Position numbers and translations under genes: made by a program
The notes under the pieces: model-generated
Databases searched by the model: none
Seen by the model: the letters and a program-made list of their open reading frames with translations, nothing else
Told to the model about the DNA's origin: nothing
Shown: positions 1 to 6,809 of the stretch, in pieces
Position numbering within the stretch: position 1 is the stretch's first letter
How the letters are laid out: the number at the start of each line of letters is the position of its first letter
Assembly: GCA_938029995.1 (NCBI GenBank)
Contig: CALHGI010000021.1
Location: 1 to 8,800, forward strand
Reading direction: 5' to 3'
DNA length: 8,800 nucleotides
From: an uncultured cyanobacterium
Lineage (GTDB): Bacteria > Cyanobacteriota > Cyanobacteriia > Phormidesmidales > Phormidesmidaceae

Positions 1-630
1 GGATTGGTACAGGGTCTGCATAAAGCTTGCAGAATCTTTGCGCAGGTCGTCATAGAGAAAGACATCGATGCGGCTGCGGCCGCACACATCCATAAAGTGC
101 CTGAGGGATTCGGTGTATTTTCCCTTGAGCAACACATGGGAAGATTCGCCACGACTACGCACCTGCTCCGCCAGGGGCGTTTGTTTGCCAACGGCATCAC
201 GCATGTGCATCAAATAATCGGAAAAGGCCCGTTGCACCGGATTTCGAAGCACGGCGATCAGCTTAGCCTGCGGTAGCCGGGTTTGGATTTGCTCAGCGGC
301 GAACTGGTGGTGAAACAGATAGTTGGGGGAGGCTTCCCCCAGGGCGATATGGGCATCAGTGGCTTTAGCAAAGAGTTGCTGATAGTCGTCCCAGGTGATG
401 ATGCCGTCTTTTTTACGCTGTTGCACATCCGTTGGCGCCTGGGCCCAGTCCCGTTCAAAGAAATTCGTTTCTTTGACAGGGCTCATATATATCTGGGGAT
501 GTTGTTTCAGGTAGGAATAGATCGATGTTGTGCCTGCTTTTTGCACACCGATAATCAGGAATGTGGGGGGGCGCTGGGCGGTTGTTGACTTAACACCCAG
601 GGAGGCATGGGGATTAGGGTTAACAGTCAT
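1..630 (-). CDS. Sulfotransferase (PAPS-dependent), N-terminal 210 residues, 3' end beyond the window
   Basis: Reading from ATG at 630 down, the frame stays open for 210 codons to the window edge, so the C-terminus is missing. The predicted role is transfer of a sulfonate group from PAPS to an acceptor, probably a polysaccharide or other glycan; the acceptor cannot be read from sequence. The 5'-phosphosulfate-binding loop is visible near residues 24-36 (FLIIGVQKAGTTS, Lys31), followed by a PVKETNFF segment at 51-58. The 3'-phosphate-binding motif is at 128-138 (LRNPVQRAFSD, Arg129 and Ser137). This order and spacing are typical of the Sulfotransfer families, including the bacterial heparan-sulfotransferase-like members. 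ATG 630 is the first start after an in-frame TAG at 658-660. I see no clear Shine-Dalgarno sequence. The gene lies 175 bases downstream of the GTPase gene on the same strand. Family assignment is firm; substrate is unknown. Confidence 0.9.
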   Translation of the reverse strand, partial: MTVNPNPHASLGVKSTTAQRPPTFLIIGVQKAGTTSIYSYLKQHPQIYMSPVKETNFFERDWAQAPTDVQQRKKDGIITWDDYQQLFAKATDAHIALGEASPNYLFHHQFAAEQIQTRLPQAKLIAVLRNPVQRAFSDYLMHMRDAVGKQTPLAEQVRSRGESSHVLLKGKYTESLRHFMDVCGRSRIDVFLYDDLRKDSASFMQTLYQS

Positions 631-753
631 CGTAGGTTGGGAGCTAGGGGCAAAAGGCTACGGGCTAGTTGCATCGTACTTCTGTCAACTGGGAAACGCC
701 TACCGTTTGGATAAAATTTCTTTAAATCATTTTTTTAAATCAATTGATCGATG

Positions 754-773
754 CCCTTGGCGATATCCAAGGG
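754..773. terminator. Stem-loop in the GTPase-sulfotransferase gap, possible terminator
   Basis: CCCTTGG (754-760) and CCAAGGG (767-773) form a perfect 7-bp stem with a 6-base loop, 33 bases beyond the stop codon of the minus-strand GTPase gene. No T-run follows the stem in either direction, so it could act as a weak or factor-assisted terminator or an mRNA 3'-end stabiliser. The rest of 631-805 holds no gene. It contains an AT-rich stretch at 715-745 with two copies of TTTAAATCA (721-729 and 734-742), which may belong to the sulfotransferase promoter, but I cannot place convincing -35 and -10 boxes. Confidence 0.35.
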
Positions 774-805
774 AGAGGCTACACCAACGTTGAGGCTGGG
801 GCCGG

Positions 806-2272
806 TTAGCGATCCTCGGATGTTAGGGGCATTTTTTCCCCCACAGAGGCTAGGGCCTGTTGGATAAATTGCTGCACAATTTGATCGCGGCGGTTGAGCT
901 GATAATGTTTTTCCACGACGGCTTGTATGCCGCCATCGCCCCATTCTTGCTGGTTTTCAAAGTAGTCGACAAAGCTTTTGCCAGCAATGCGGGTGAGGTA
1001 GGCGGCGCTGACGCCCTGTAACAGTTTTCCGGCCACGACGGTGGCTAAGTTGGCTTGTAAGCCTACGGTTAAGAGTTTGAGGGCTCCTTTTACTAGGCCC
1101 AAACTGCCCATGGTTTTGGCTAGGGACATGGCTAAGGTGCGGGCATCTTCAATGCTAACGGCGATGCCATAGGCTTGGCCCAGTTCCACCACCATTTGGG
1201 TGTTGACGGCGGCGGTGGCTAGCATGTCTATGACCGGCAGGGGGGTGGCGGCTAGAACCCCTGCCCCAATCCACTGGTAGCGGTCGATAATGGCTTCGGC
1301 CTTTTGCTGGCGTTGTTGACTGATGAGCTGTCGAGCTTCCAGGCTCAGGCGCTGGGATTGTAACAGAATGTTGTTGGCGATCAGGTCCCGGCCTTCGGCC
1401 CGCAGGATGGCGATGATCCGGTCGACGAGGGCTTGGATCTCGGGGGTGGGGATATCCTTGGGGTGGGCTGCGATCGCAACCACATCTTTAATCTCCATCC
1501 GTTGGGCCACCCGCTGTCGCAAGCGGTCCACCAACAGCTCCACCTCATCATCGGCATACCGATCTGTTTTGTTCAACACCAATAGGGTGCGCTTACCCAC
1601 CGTCAGCAGCTGCATCAAAATCTCATACTGGGCTCGGTGCAGGTCATTATCCACCACATACAGAAGTAAATCTGCCTGGGTGGCCAGTTCTCGACTAACC
1701 TGGTCCGTTCCCCCCGCATCCAACAAACCTGGACTATCACTGAGAATAATTTCCCCATCAATGGCCGGAATCGCCACCCGATAGTCCTGTTGATGAGTTG
1801 TCGTACCTTTGGTAACGGCGGTTTCCCCTGCCATTTCCCCCATCAGGGCATTCGCCAAGGACGTTTTGCCCACCGAGCCACTGCCCACAATGACCAAATG
1901 GAGCCGCTGCCGTTCAAACGCATGGGTCACGGTTTTAGCCCGCTCCAATAACGCCTGGCGAGCCACCTCATCTTCAACTTGGCCCAGCTGCTGGTCCAGA
2001 CTTTGTAAATGACTAACCGCAGCTTCATTGGTGGTTTTGGGCAATGGCGGGGGCTGGGGTCGGCGGCGGGGACGTAAAAACAGCCAGCCGTAATAGGCAA
2101 CCACCCCAAGTGCCCCCAGCATCAGTAGCACCACTACCGTAGTGATTGCCTGGGCCATCCATGGATTGACGTTCGCTAGACCGGCATATAGCGTCCCCAA
2201 TGTACTGGTGAGCCACAGCAACAAACCGAGCACAATCAAAACCGCCACAGCGATGATTAAAGGTCGCCTCAT
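806..2272 (-). CDS. Membrane-anchored GTPase with C-terminal DUF697 region (488 aa)
   Basis: This is a P-loop GTPase of the Era/Der-like (TRAFAC) group. All key GTP-binding motifs are visible: G1 at 130-138 (GSGSVGKTS), a G2-like KGTTT at 155-159, G3 DSPG at 179-182 and G4 NKTD at 234-237. Two hydrophobic stretches at about 4-30 and 41-66 predict an N-terminal membrane hairpin, followed by a basic and proline-rich linker (RPRRRPQPPPLP, 67-78) and a probable coiled region at 86-120. Residues from about 333 to 440 are Ala/Gly/Leu-rich and match the DUF697 type of domain found in bacterial GTPases of this class. The predicted location is the cytoplasmic face of a membrane, plasma or thylakoid. 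The cellular role of these cyanobacterial GTPases is not established. ATG 2272 is the first in-frame start; the nearest AGGA is 13 bases upstream, so the ribosome site is weak. It is divergent from the DUF937 gene. HIP1 lies inside at 1470-1477. Confidence 0.9.
   Translation of the reverse strand: MRRPLIIAVAVLIVLGLLLWLTSTLGTLYAGLANVNPWMAQAITTVVVLLMLGALGVVAYYGWLFLRPRRRPQPPPLPKTTNEAAVSHLQSLDQQLGQVEDEVARQALLERAKTVTHAFERQRLHLVIVGSGSVGKTSLANALMGEMAGETAVTKGTTTHQQDYRVAIPAIDGEIILSDSPGLLDAGGTDQVSRELATQADLLLYVVDNDLHRAQYEILMQLLTVGKRTLLVLNKTDRYADDEVELLVDRLRQRVAQRMEIKDVVAIAAHPKDIPTPEIQALVDRIIAILRAEGRDLIANNILLQSQRLSLEARQLISQQRQQKAEAIIDRYQWIGAGVLAATPLPVIDMLATAAVNTQMVVELGQAYGIAVSIEDARTLAMSLAKTMGSLGLVKGALKLLTVGLQANLATVVAGKLLQGVSAAYLTRIAGKSFVDYFENQQEWGDGGIQAVVEKHYQLNRRDQIVQQFIQQALASVGEKMPLTSEDR
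1470..1477. repeat. HIP1 octamer GCGATCGC
   Basis: A perfect copy of the highly iterated palindrome, which is over-represented in many cyanobacterial genomes. It lies inside the GTPase coding region and supports the cyanobacterial origin of the window. Confidence 0.9.
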
Positions 2273-2395
2273 ATAGATATCACGTTCCTAAAATGAAGCT
2301 GCCAATTTTTCACTGGAGCCAGCATAGCGTCTTACTATACACAAGGTGGATCAGTGCCGCCAATTGTTGCTAACCAAGGACACTCTTACTATCCC

Positions 2396-2908
2396 ATGGG
2401 AATATTTGATCAAGTAATGGGAGCTATCCAGGATCCCAATCGCGAAGCCAGCATCGGTCAACTTGGCCAAATTGTATCGATGGCCCAGCAAGTTGCCCAG
2501 TCTAATAATGCCAATAGCTCATCCACTCAGCAGGCGGCTTCAGTCGTGGGTGGGTTTGTGCAATCGGCCCTGCGGGAAAAACAACAAACCCAAGGCATGG
2601 ATGCTGTACTTGACCTGGTGAAGCAAGGCACCACCGATGGTGCTGGAGTCCTGCCCAAACTGTTTAACCAAACTCAGCAAACTGAAATGGCTGCAGCGGT
2701 GGCCCAAAAGACAGGCCTGGATGCGAGTCAGGTTATGGTCATGCTGCCCATGGTGATTCCCATTGTGATGAAGTTTCTGAATCAGGGGTCTGCCAAAGCG
2801 GGCAAGCAGGCCGAGGGCAATCCCTTGGTGAGTGCATTTCTTGACAGCGATGGCGATGGCGATGTGGACATGGGCGACATGTTAAAAATGGCCGGTCGGT
2901 TTATGTAA
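2396..2908 (+). CDS. DUF937 family protein with EF-hand/dockerin-like calcium loop (170 aa)
   Basis: The protein starts MGIFDQVMGAIQDPN, the usual opening of cyanobacterial DUF937 proteins. It continues with Gln/Ala-rich helices (20-65, 95-130) and the family-like VVGGFVQSAL (50-59) and LPMVIPIVMKFL (117-128) segments. Near the C-terminus, residues 150-161 (DSDGDGDVDMGD) fit a 12-residue calcium loop: Asp at positions 1, 3 and 5, Gly at 6, Val at 8 and Asp at 12. No signal peptide or membrane helix is obvious. DUF937 has no established function in cyanobacteria. The frame also opens at a GTG at 2354, but that would add 14 residues with no family resemblance. AAGGA at 2376-2380 sits 15 bases before ATG 2396, so neither start has an ideal ribosome site. 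The gene is transcribed divergently from the GTPase and precedes psiE on the same strand, 118 bases away. Confidence 0.85.
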   Translation: MGIFDQVMGAIQDPNREASIGQLGQIVSMAQQVAQSNNANSSSTQQAASVVGGFVQSALREKQQTQGMDAVLDLVKQGTTDGAGVLPKLFNQTQQTEMAAAVAQKTGLDASQVMVMLPMVIPIVMKFLNQGSAKAGKQAEGNPLVSAFLDSDGDGDVDMGDMLKMAGRFM

Positions 2909-2918
2909 GGACCATAGT

Positions 2919-2961
2919 CCAGGGGAGTTAAGGTCAAGAAAATTCACCTTCACCACCCTGG
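2919..2961 (+). terminator. Interrupted stem-loop after the DUF937 gene
   Basis: CCAGGG (2919-2924) pairs with CCCTGG (2956-2961), and inside it AAGGT (2930-2934) pairs with ACCTT (2946-2950). A symmetric 5 x 5 internal loop separates the two helices. It begins 10 bases after the DUF937 stop codon. There is no T-run, so an intrinsic terminator is uncertain; transcript processing or partial read-through into psiE is equally possible. Confidence 0.3.
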
Positions 2962-3014
2962 GCTTCTCAAGCTGTGCTGGACCTGTATAGTGCTTTTAAA
3001 GGGGGCCGTTTTCT

Positions 3015-3018
3015 GGAG
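3015..3018 (+). promoter_or_regulatory. Ribosome binding site for the PsiE-family gene
   Basis: GGAG is 8 bases before ATG 3027 and fixes that start. Confidence 0.6.
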
Positions 3019-3026
3019 CACTATCC

Positions 3027-3479
3027 ATGGGTAGCAATAAAAAACGTAATCGCTGGGACTGGTTAAGTGCCGAAAGTTTTTTGCACGGCATTGATGGCTT
3101 AGAAACAATCGTTTCTAAGCTGTTGTCCATTGCCATGCTCGTCGTGATCGTCGTGATCATGGTTGACTTGGCACGTTTTTTGGCGGTGGCGCTACTGGAA
3201 CCGAGTCCCGCCGGTTTTTTTAAAAGTACCCTCAGCGAAATTTTCGGTTTATTTCTGAGCGTACTGATTGCGTTAGAGATTTTAGAAAACATCACCGCCT
3301 ACCTGAAAAAACATGTGGTGCAGGTGGAGCTGGTGATTGTTACATCCTTAACCGCCGTAGCCCGTAAAATCATCATTTTGGACTTGGAAAAGGTGACGGG
3401 GGTTAGTTTGATCGGCTTGGCAATATCGATTTTAGCGTTGTCAATTAGCTACTGGATTGTGCGCAACATCCATAACTAG
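3027..3479 (+). CDS. psiE: PsiE-family membrane protein (150 aa)
   Basis: A short integral membrane protein of the phosphate-starvation-inducible PsiE family. Hydrophobic segments lie at about 33-56, 71-90, 101-114 and 126-146, giving probably four membrane helices, with a basic N-terminus (KKRNR, 5-9) suggesting a cytoplasmic N-end. The family core is at about 83-122 (LEILENITAYLKKH, then VELVIVTSLTAVARKIIILD), with the charged Glu/Lys/Arg positions that PsiE relatives keep inside or next to helices. In E. coli psiE responds to phosphate and carbon status, but its molecular function is unknown. I see no cyanobacterial Pho-box repeat in the 118 bases upstream, so phosphate control is not supported here. 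A good GGAG site 8 bases before ATG 3027 fixes the start. The gene converges on crtI across a strong hairpin. Confidence 0.85.
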   Translation: MGSNKKRNRWDWLSAESFLHGIDGLETIVSKLLSIAMLVVIVVIMVDLARFLAVALLEPSPAGFFKSTLSEIFGLFLSVLIALEILENITAYLKKHVVQVELVIVTSLTAVARKIIILDLEKVTGVSLIGLAISILALSISYWIVRNIHN

Positions 3480-3526
3480 CCCTAGAATGGATTCTTTGGG
3501 GCTTGGCCTATGGGCACCAAACTATA

Positions 3527-3563
3527 ATGCTCAGCCTTCCTTGAACATAGGAAAGCTGAGCAT
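3527..3563. terminator. Bidirectional hairpin between convergent psiE and crtI
   Basis: ATGCTCAGCCTTCC (3527-3540) pairs with GGAAAGCTGAGCAT (3550-3563), giving a 14-bp stem with one C-A mismatch and a 9-base loop. It lies 47 bases after the psiE stop and 47 bases after the crtI stop, almost exactly midway. This is the place and symmetry expected of a terminator serving both strands. There is no long T-run on either side. Confidence 0.6.
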
Positions 3564-3610
3564 AGGATGTAGAACAAACCTCTACCCAGGCGTTGGCTGA
3601 GGCAGATTGT

Positions 3611-5257
3611 CTAAACTAGGGAGGCCTCTTTCCCCTCACCCACGCTACCCAAAATCTCGGGGGCAACCTCAAAGTCTTCAGCCACCAAGCGTGCCGTCAT
3701 CTTCGCCGACATCATCACACTGGGCGTCCCTGCCCCTGGCTGTGTCCCCGCCCCTACCATATAAAGGTTTGTAATATCCTCACTCCGATTATGGGGGCGG
3801 AACAATGCCGACTGCACCAACAGGGGCTCAGGCCCAAACGCATTACCGATGTAAGCATCCAACGTATGCTCAAAGTAGTCCGGCGTAATATAGCTGCAAT
3901 GTACCAAACGCTCCTTGATGTTAGGCAAGTAGCCCCGCTCATCCATAAACGCCAGCACTTGGTCTTTGAGTTTCTCACCCATCTCATCCCAATTAATGCC
4001 AGAACCATTGTGGGGAACAGGCACCAAAATATAAGCCGCATGGTGCCCTGGGGGAGCCAGGGACGGATCGGTCAAGGTGGGTAGGTGGATGTATTGAGAA
4101 TAATCCTTGGGCATAATCTTGCGCCCAAAGATATCTTTTAGGAGTTCCTCATAGCGAGGGCCCAAAATGATGGAGTGGTGCCGTAGTTTGGCGTCTTCAT
4201 TACCATCGGCCTTGAAGCCCAGGTACATTACAAAGGCCGACATGGACTGTTGGGTCAGCTTCACCCGCAGGTCACTATTCCAGAAGCGATATTTGGGGTC
4301 AATCATTTTGCCATAGGTGGTGGCCCAGTCGGCATTAGAAACAACCGCATCCGCCGCCATTACCGTATCGTTAGCCAGGGTAATGCCTTTAACAATTTTC
4401 TGGCCGTTCTCTTTCTCGACATTGATTTTGTTAACTTTGGTGTTGTAGAGAATTTTGCCCCCCAACTCCTCAAACTTTTTCACAAAGCCGCTGACCAGGG
4501 CGCCGGTGCCCCCCATGGCAAAGTGAATACCCCAGGTGCTTTCCACAAAGTGAATCATGGCGTAGATGCCAGGGACGGAGAGGGGATTACCCCCCACCAA
4601 TAGGGGTTCAAAGCTAAAGACCTGACGCAGTTTGTCACTCTTGAAATACTTGCTAGTAAAGCTAAACAGGGTACGTACCGCATCTAACTTGAGCAGGGCG
4701 GGCACCACTCGCAACATGGAGCCTACGGTGCCAAAGTGGGTATAGCCCAACTCTAAAAAGCCCTGATCAAAAACGGCCTTCGCCGCCGCATGGAATCGCC
4801 GATAGCCCTCATAATCACCAGGCTCACCCAGTTCTAAAATCTGTCGGCGAGTATTTTCTGGGTCGCTGTCGTAGTCAAAGAAGGTGCCGTCATCAAAGTA
4901 GATGCGGTAGAAGGGCAGGACCGGCACAATTTTGACGTAGCGACTGGTGTTGGGACCGCCGGAAACGCCAGACTTAATGCGCTTACTTTCGTCCACAATC
5001 TCTTCTGGGAAGTCGGGCAGGGCTAGGGCTGAGCGATCGCGCTCCAGGGAGAACAACTCTTCAATAAAGTGGGGCACCGTAATCACCGTTGGCCCCATGT
5101 CAAAGGTAAACCCGTCGGCCTTGCGGACATAGGCACGACCACCGGGGGCATCCAACATTTCCACAATGGTGGTGTTAAAGCCCAAACTCTGGAGACGGAT
5201 GCCCATGGCTAATCCACCAATCCCAGCTCCGATCACGATGGCCTGCTTACGACCCAT
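3611..5257 (-). CDS. crtI: CrtI-type phytoene desaturase (548 aa)
   Basis: An FAD-dependent carotenoid desaturase, expected to convert 15-cis-phytoene to lycopene (or a less desaturated intermediate) at a membrane surface. The N-terminal dinucleotide fold shows GAGIGG at 10-15 with Glu33 at the end of the second strand, then GGRA at 39-42 and FDMGPTVIT at 52-60. The C-terminus carries the bacterial phytoene dehydrogenase signature at 497-511 ([15 protein letters not shown]). ATG 5257 is preferred over ATG 5287 because AGGAG lies 6 bases before it and the protein then opens directly into the Rossmann strand. At 548 residues it is longer than proteobacterial CrtI (roughly 490-510), partly through an insert near 80-115. 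From memory, segments such as [14 protein letters not shown] and [16 protein letters not shown] closely resemble Deinococcus CrtI. Other FAD amine-oxidase-like carotenoid enzymes (CrtN, CrtD, CrtO) are alternatives for exact substrate. The gene lies 69 bases downstream of the acetyltransferase gene on the same strand. Confidence 0.9.
   Translation of the reverse strand: MGRKQAIVIGAGIGGLAMGIRLQSLGFNTTIVEMLDAPGGRAYVRKADGFTFDMGPTVITVPHFIEELFSLERDRSALALPDFPEEIVDESKRIKSGVSGGPNTSRYVKIVPVLPFYRIYFDDGTFFDYDSDPENTRRQILELGEPGDYEGYRRFHAAAKAVFDQGFLELGYTHFGTVGSMLRVVPALLKLDAVRTLFSFTSKYFKSDKLRQVFSFEPLLVGGNPLSVPGIYAMIHFVESTWGIHFAMGGTGALVSGFVKKFEELGGKILYNTKVNKINVEKENGQKIVKGITLANDTVMAADAVVSNADWATTYGKMIDPKYRFWNSDLRVKLTQQSMSAFVMYLGFKADGNEDAKLRHHSIILGPRYEELLKDIFGRKIMPKDYSQYIHLPTLTDPSLAPPGHHAAYILVPVPHNGSGINWDEMGEKLKDQVLAFMDERGYLPNIKERLVHCSYITPDYFEHTLDAYIGNAFGPEPLLVQSALFRPHNRSEDITNLYMVGAGTQPGAGTPSVMMSAKMTARLVAEDFEVAPEILGSVGEGKEASLV
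5033..5040. repeat. HIP1 octamer GCGATCGC
   Basis: A perfect copy inside crtI. If crtI was acquired by transfer, the presence of HIP1 suggests it has been in a cyanobacterial genome long enough to ameliorate. Confidence 0.9.
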
Positions 5258-5263
5258 ATCCAA

Positions 5264-5268
5264 CTCCT
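5264..5268 (-). promoter_or_regulatory. Ribosome binding site deciding the crtI start
   Basis: On the minus strand AGGAG sits 6 bases upstream of ATG 5257. No comparable site precedes the ATG at 5287, so the shorter protein is favoured. Confidence 0.75.
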
Positions 5269-5275
5269 GTCCCAA

Positions 5276-5310
5276 TGTAACGAACACTTAATATTTCTAG
5301 TATTGTAACG
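5276..5310. repeat. Two direct copies of TGTAACG upstream of crtI
   Basis: TGTAACGAAC (5276-5285) and TGTAACGTTC (5304-5313) share their first seven bases and lie exactly 28 bp apart in the 69-base gap between the acetyltransferase and crtI. On the minus strand the second copy overlaps TACAAT (5307-5302), a possible -10 box of a crtI promoter, although no good -35 box is visible. The pair could be a binding site for a regulator. The evidence is spacing and position only. Confidence 0.35.
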
Positions 5311-5326
5311 TTCTAAGGTCTTCCCA

Positions 5327-6175
5327 CTAGCCCAACTCAAATGTAGTGATGCCGAAAATTTGATTGAGCGGCAATTTTGGATCTTTCAGGGTATACATTC
5401 GCGCTGTTTCAAATTTATGATCCATGGCATATCGTTCCACCAGGGCCACGGCCGCTTCATTGCCCTGGGGCACATCCAAATAAAACGAACTTCCCTGGGG
5501 GACCCGAGCCCTTAAATCTCGAAAGAGTTCATCTGCAATGGGGGCCGTGTTGGCAAATAGGGGACCTATCTTGTGGCCATTTTGGCTAGGTCGTAGGACC
5601 CCATAGCCCACCAGGGCTTGTTCCTGAATTATCCCAACGGCATGACTACCCGGCTGAGTAATCCAGCAGCGTGTAAATTGGCCCCGTTCCCCTGGAAAAA
5701 AGCGTCTGTCATATGCAATGACCGTCTCCGTTGGCACCTGGGCTAAGGGTACGCAGGCTGAATCATGGGCTTTGCCATGGCCCACACCTGCATACCGAAT
5801 ATTGCGATGCGCTAGGTGAAACCCCGATTTAACGTAGTTATCTTGCTGGGCTACCACACCGTCTAAGCCAATATTGCGACCCTTTAGATACTCTAGGGCC
5901 GCATTCCATAGGGTTAGGCCGTAGCCCTGCCCCCGAAAGCTTGGTTTCACGATGTAGAAGCCAATAAAACCAAAGGACTCGCCGTACTTTACGGCTGAAA
6001 TTGAAGCAATGGGTTCGTCGCCTATAAATCCCATGAAAAACCCATCGGGGTCTGTCCTATGGAAGCAGTCTGCATCGTGCAACCCTGGATTCCAGCCCTC
6101 TGAGGTGGCCCATGCCATGGCGACATCCAACTCATCCCGAGTCATGGTCCGAATGTGATAGCTGTTGGGGGGCAT
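5327..6175 (-). CDS. GNAT-family N-acetyltransferase with second C-terminal GNAT-like domain (282 aa)
   Basis: The N-terminal half (about 5-125) is a GNAT domain. Its acetyl-CoA pyrophosphate loop is at 81-86 (RGQGYG), preceded by the strand FIGFYIVKPSF (70-80) and followed by LTLWNAALEYL (87-97). QQDNYVKSGFHLAHRNIRY (110-128) fits the last part of a GNAT fold. Residues about 150-280 look like a second, degenerate GNAT-like domain, as in YitH-type proteins (Acetyltransf_18 architecture): YGVLRPSQNGHKIGPLFA at 191-208, then YLDVPQGN at 232-239. The substrate cannot be predicted; a small molecule or a protein N-terminus are both possible. ATG 6175 lies 6 bases after the stop of the DUF1499 gene, and GGGAG within that gene's end lies about 10 bases upstream, so the two genes are probably co-transcribed and perhaps translationally coupled. 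Confidence 0.85.
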   Translation of the reverse strand: MPPNSYHIRTMTRDELDVAMAWATSEGWNPGLHDADCFHRTDPDGFFMGFIGDEPIASISAVKYGESFGFIGFYIVKPSFRGQGYGLTLWNAALEYLKGRNIGLDGVVAQQDNYVKSGFHLAHRNIRYAGVGHGKAHDSACVPLAQVPTETVIAYDRRFFPGERGQFTRCWITQPGSHAVGIIQEQALVGYGVLRPSQNGHKIGPLFANTAPIADELFRDLRARVPQGSSFYLDVPQGNEAAVALVERYAMDHKFETARMYTLKDPKLPLNQIFGITTFELG

Positions 6176-6181
6176 GGGGGC

Positions 6182-6724
6182 TTAAGCTCCCAAACTTTGC
6201 AAAGCTAGCCGAAACTGCTCTAACCGACGACGATTGACCCCCAGGTCTGACTCACCCATCCGGGCTGCGGAGCGCATGGCAATGGTGTGCCCATCGGGTA
6301 GAAAATAAAATTCAGCATCATCCACAAATCCCATCAGGCGGCTGGTAAATTCCACCAAAATGTAGTTGTCAGTTTGCTCGATAATTTTGGTACGGGGCTG
6401 ATTTTTCAAAACCGCCACCAGTTGGGCCAGCACCGCACCTTGTTCTGCTGTGTATTCCAACGGCATGATGGCATGCTCTTCATCGGTAGCGGTGGTACTG
6501 ACGCAGTTGGGCGAGGTGGGGCAGCCGCTGAGCTGGTTCCCCTGGAGCCCAAGATCGGTGGGTGGGGTGCCGGTAAAGACACCCTGTAGCCCAGGGAGTG
6601 TGCCCATGGTGCCGAGTGTGCCCACGGGGGCGGCCATGGCAGCCGGGGGCGTAAAGGCCCCACTCACGATGAATACGGTAAAAATGGAAATCAATGAAGA
6701 CGTGAAGAAGCGGAATAATTGCAT
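6182..6724 (-). CDS. Exported DUF1499 family protein (180 aa)
   Basis: The first 31 residues form a signal peptide: MQLFR, a hydrophobic core at 7-23 and an AMA cleavage site before Ala32. A low-complexity Gly/Thr/Pro-rich linker (33-60) leads into the DUF1499 domain. Its usual motifs are visible: CPTSPNCVST at 68-77, SRLMGFVDDAEFYF at 128-141 and RSAARMGESDLGVNRRR at 151-167. The protein should work in the periplasm or thylakoid lumen. The two cysteines at 68 and 74 are conserved in the family from memory and might form a disulfide. DUF1499 has no established biochemical function. ATG 6724 has no evident Shine-Dalgarno sequence. It is the first gene of a pair with the acetyltransferase and is divergent from the lipoprotein gene. 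Confidence 0.85.
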   Translation of the reverse strand: MQLFRFFTSSLISIFTVFIVSGAFTPPAAMAAPVGTLGTMGTLPGLQGVFTGTPPTDLGLQGNQLSGCPTSPNCVSTTATDEEHAIMPLEYTAEQGAVLAQLVAVLKNQPRTKIIEQTDNYILVEFTSRLMGFVDDAEFYFLPDGHTIAMRSAARMGESDLGVNRRRLEQFRLALQSLGA

Positions 6725-6771
6725 GGGGACTGGGTCTAAAAGTTCTGTAAGCTGCTATCAACTCTTCTCGA

Positions 6772-6795
6772 TTGTAAGGGTGTTTGTAAGGGCGT
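6772..6795. repeat. Two tandem 12-bp repeats in a divergent promoter region
   Basis: TTGTAAGGGTGT (6772-6783) is followed directly by TTGTAAGGGCGT (6784-6795), 11 of 12 bases identical. They sit in the 85-base gap between the DUF1499 gene and the lipoprotein gene, ending 14 bases before the ATG at 6810. A regulator binding site is possible. The 12-bp period does not match the cyanobacterial Pho box, which has 8-bp units every 11 bp. Confidence 0.5.
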
Positions 6796-6809
6796 TACCG
6801 GTTTAAGGA

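Noticed and set aside
4..588. Plus-strand open frames at 4-276 and 283-588
   Set aside because: They are antisense to the sulfotransferase, whose minus-strand frame shows both PAPS-binding motifs in order.
683..688. TTGACA on the minus strand upstream of the sulfotransferase as a -35 box
   Set aside because: The hexamer is perfect, but no sequence like TATAAT lies 15-19 bases downstream, so I do not call a promoter.
1323..1784. Plus-strand open frame of 153 codons
   Set aside because: It lies opposite the GTPase G3-G4 region; its protein is Arg/Ser-rich and unlike any family.
2354..2395. GTG start adding 14 residues to the DUF937 protein
   Set aside because: The extension has no family resemblance and no ribosome site, while MGIFDQ at 2396 is the normal start of the family.
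2996..3295. Minus-strand open frame of 99 codons opposite psiE
   Set aside because: PsiE on the plus strand has a good ribosome site, family core and membrane helices; the antisense frame has none of these.
3791..4603. Plus-strand open frames at 3791-4084 and 4250-4603
   Set aside because: They are antisense to crtI, which is a complete and well-conserved gene.
6772..6795. 12-bp repeats as a Pho box
   Set aside because: The cyanobacterial Pho box uses CTTAACCT-like units every 11 bp; the unit and period here differ.
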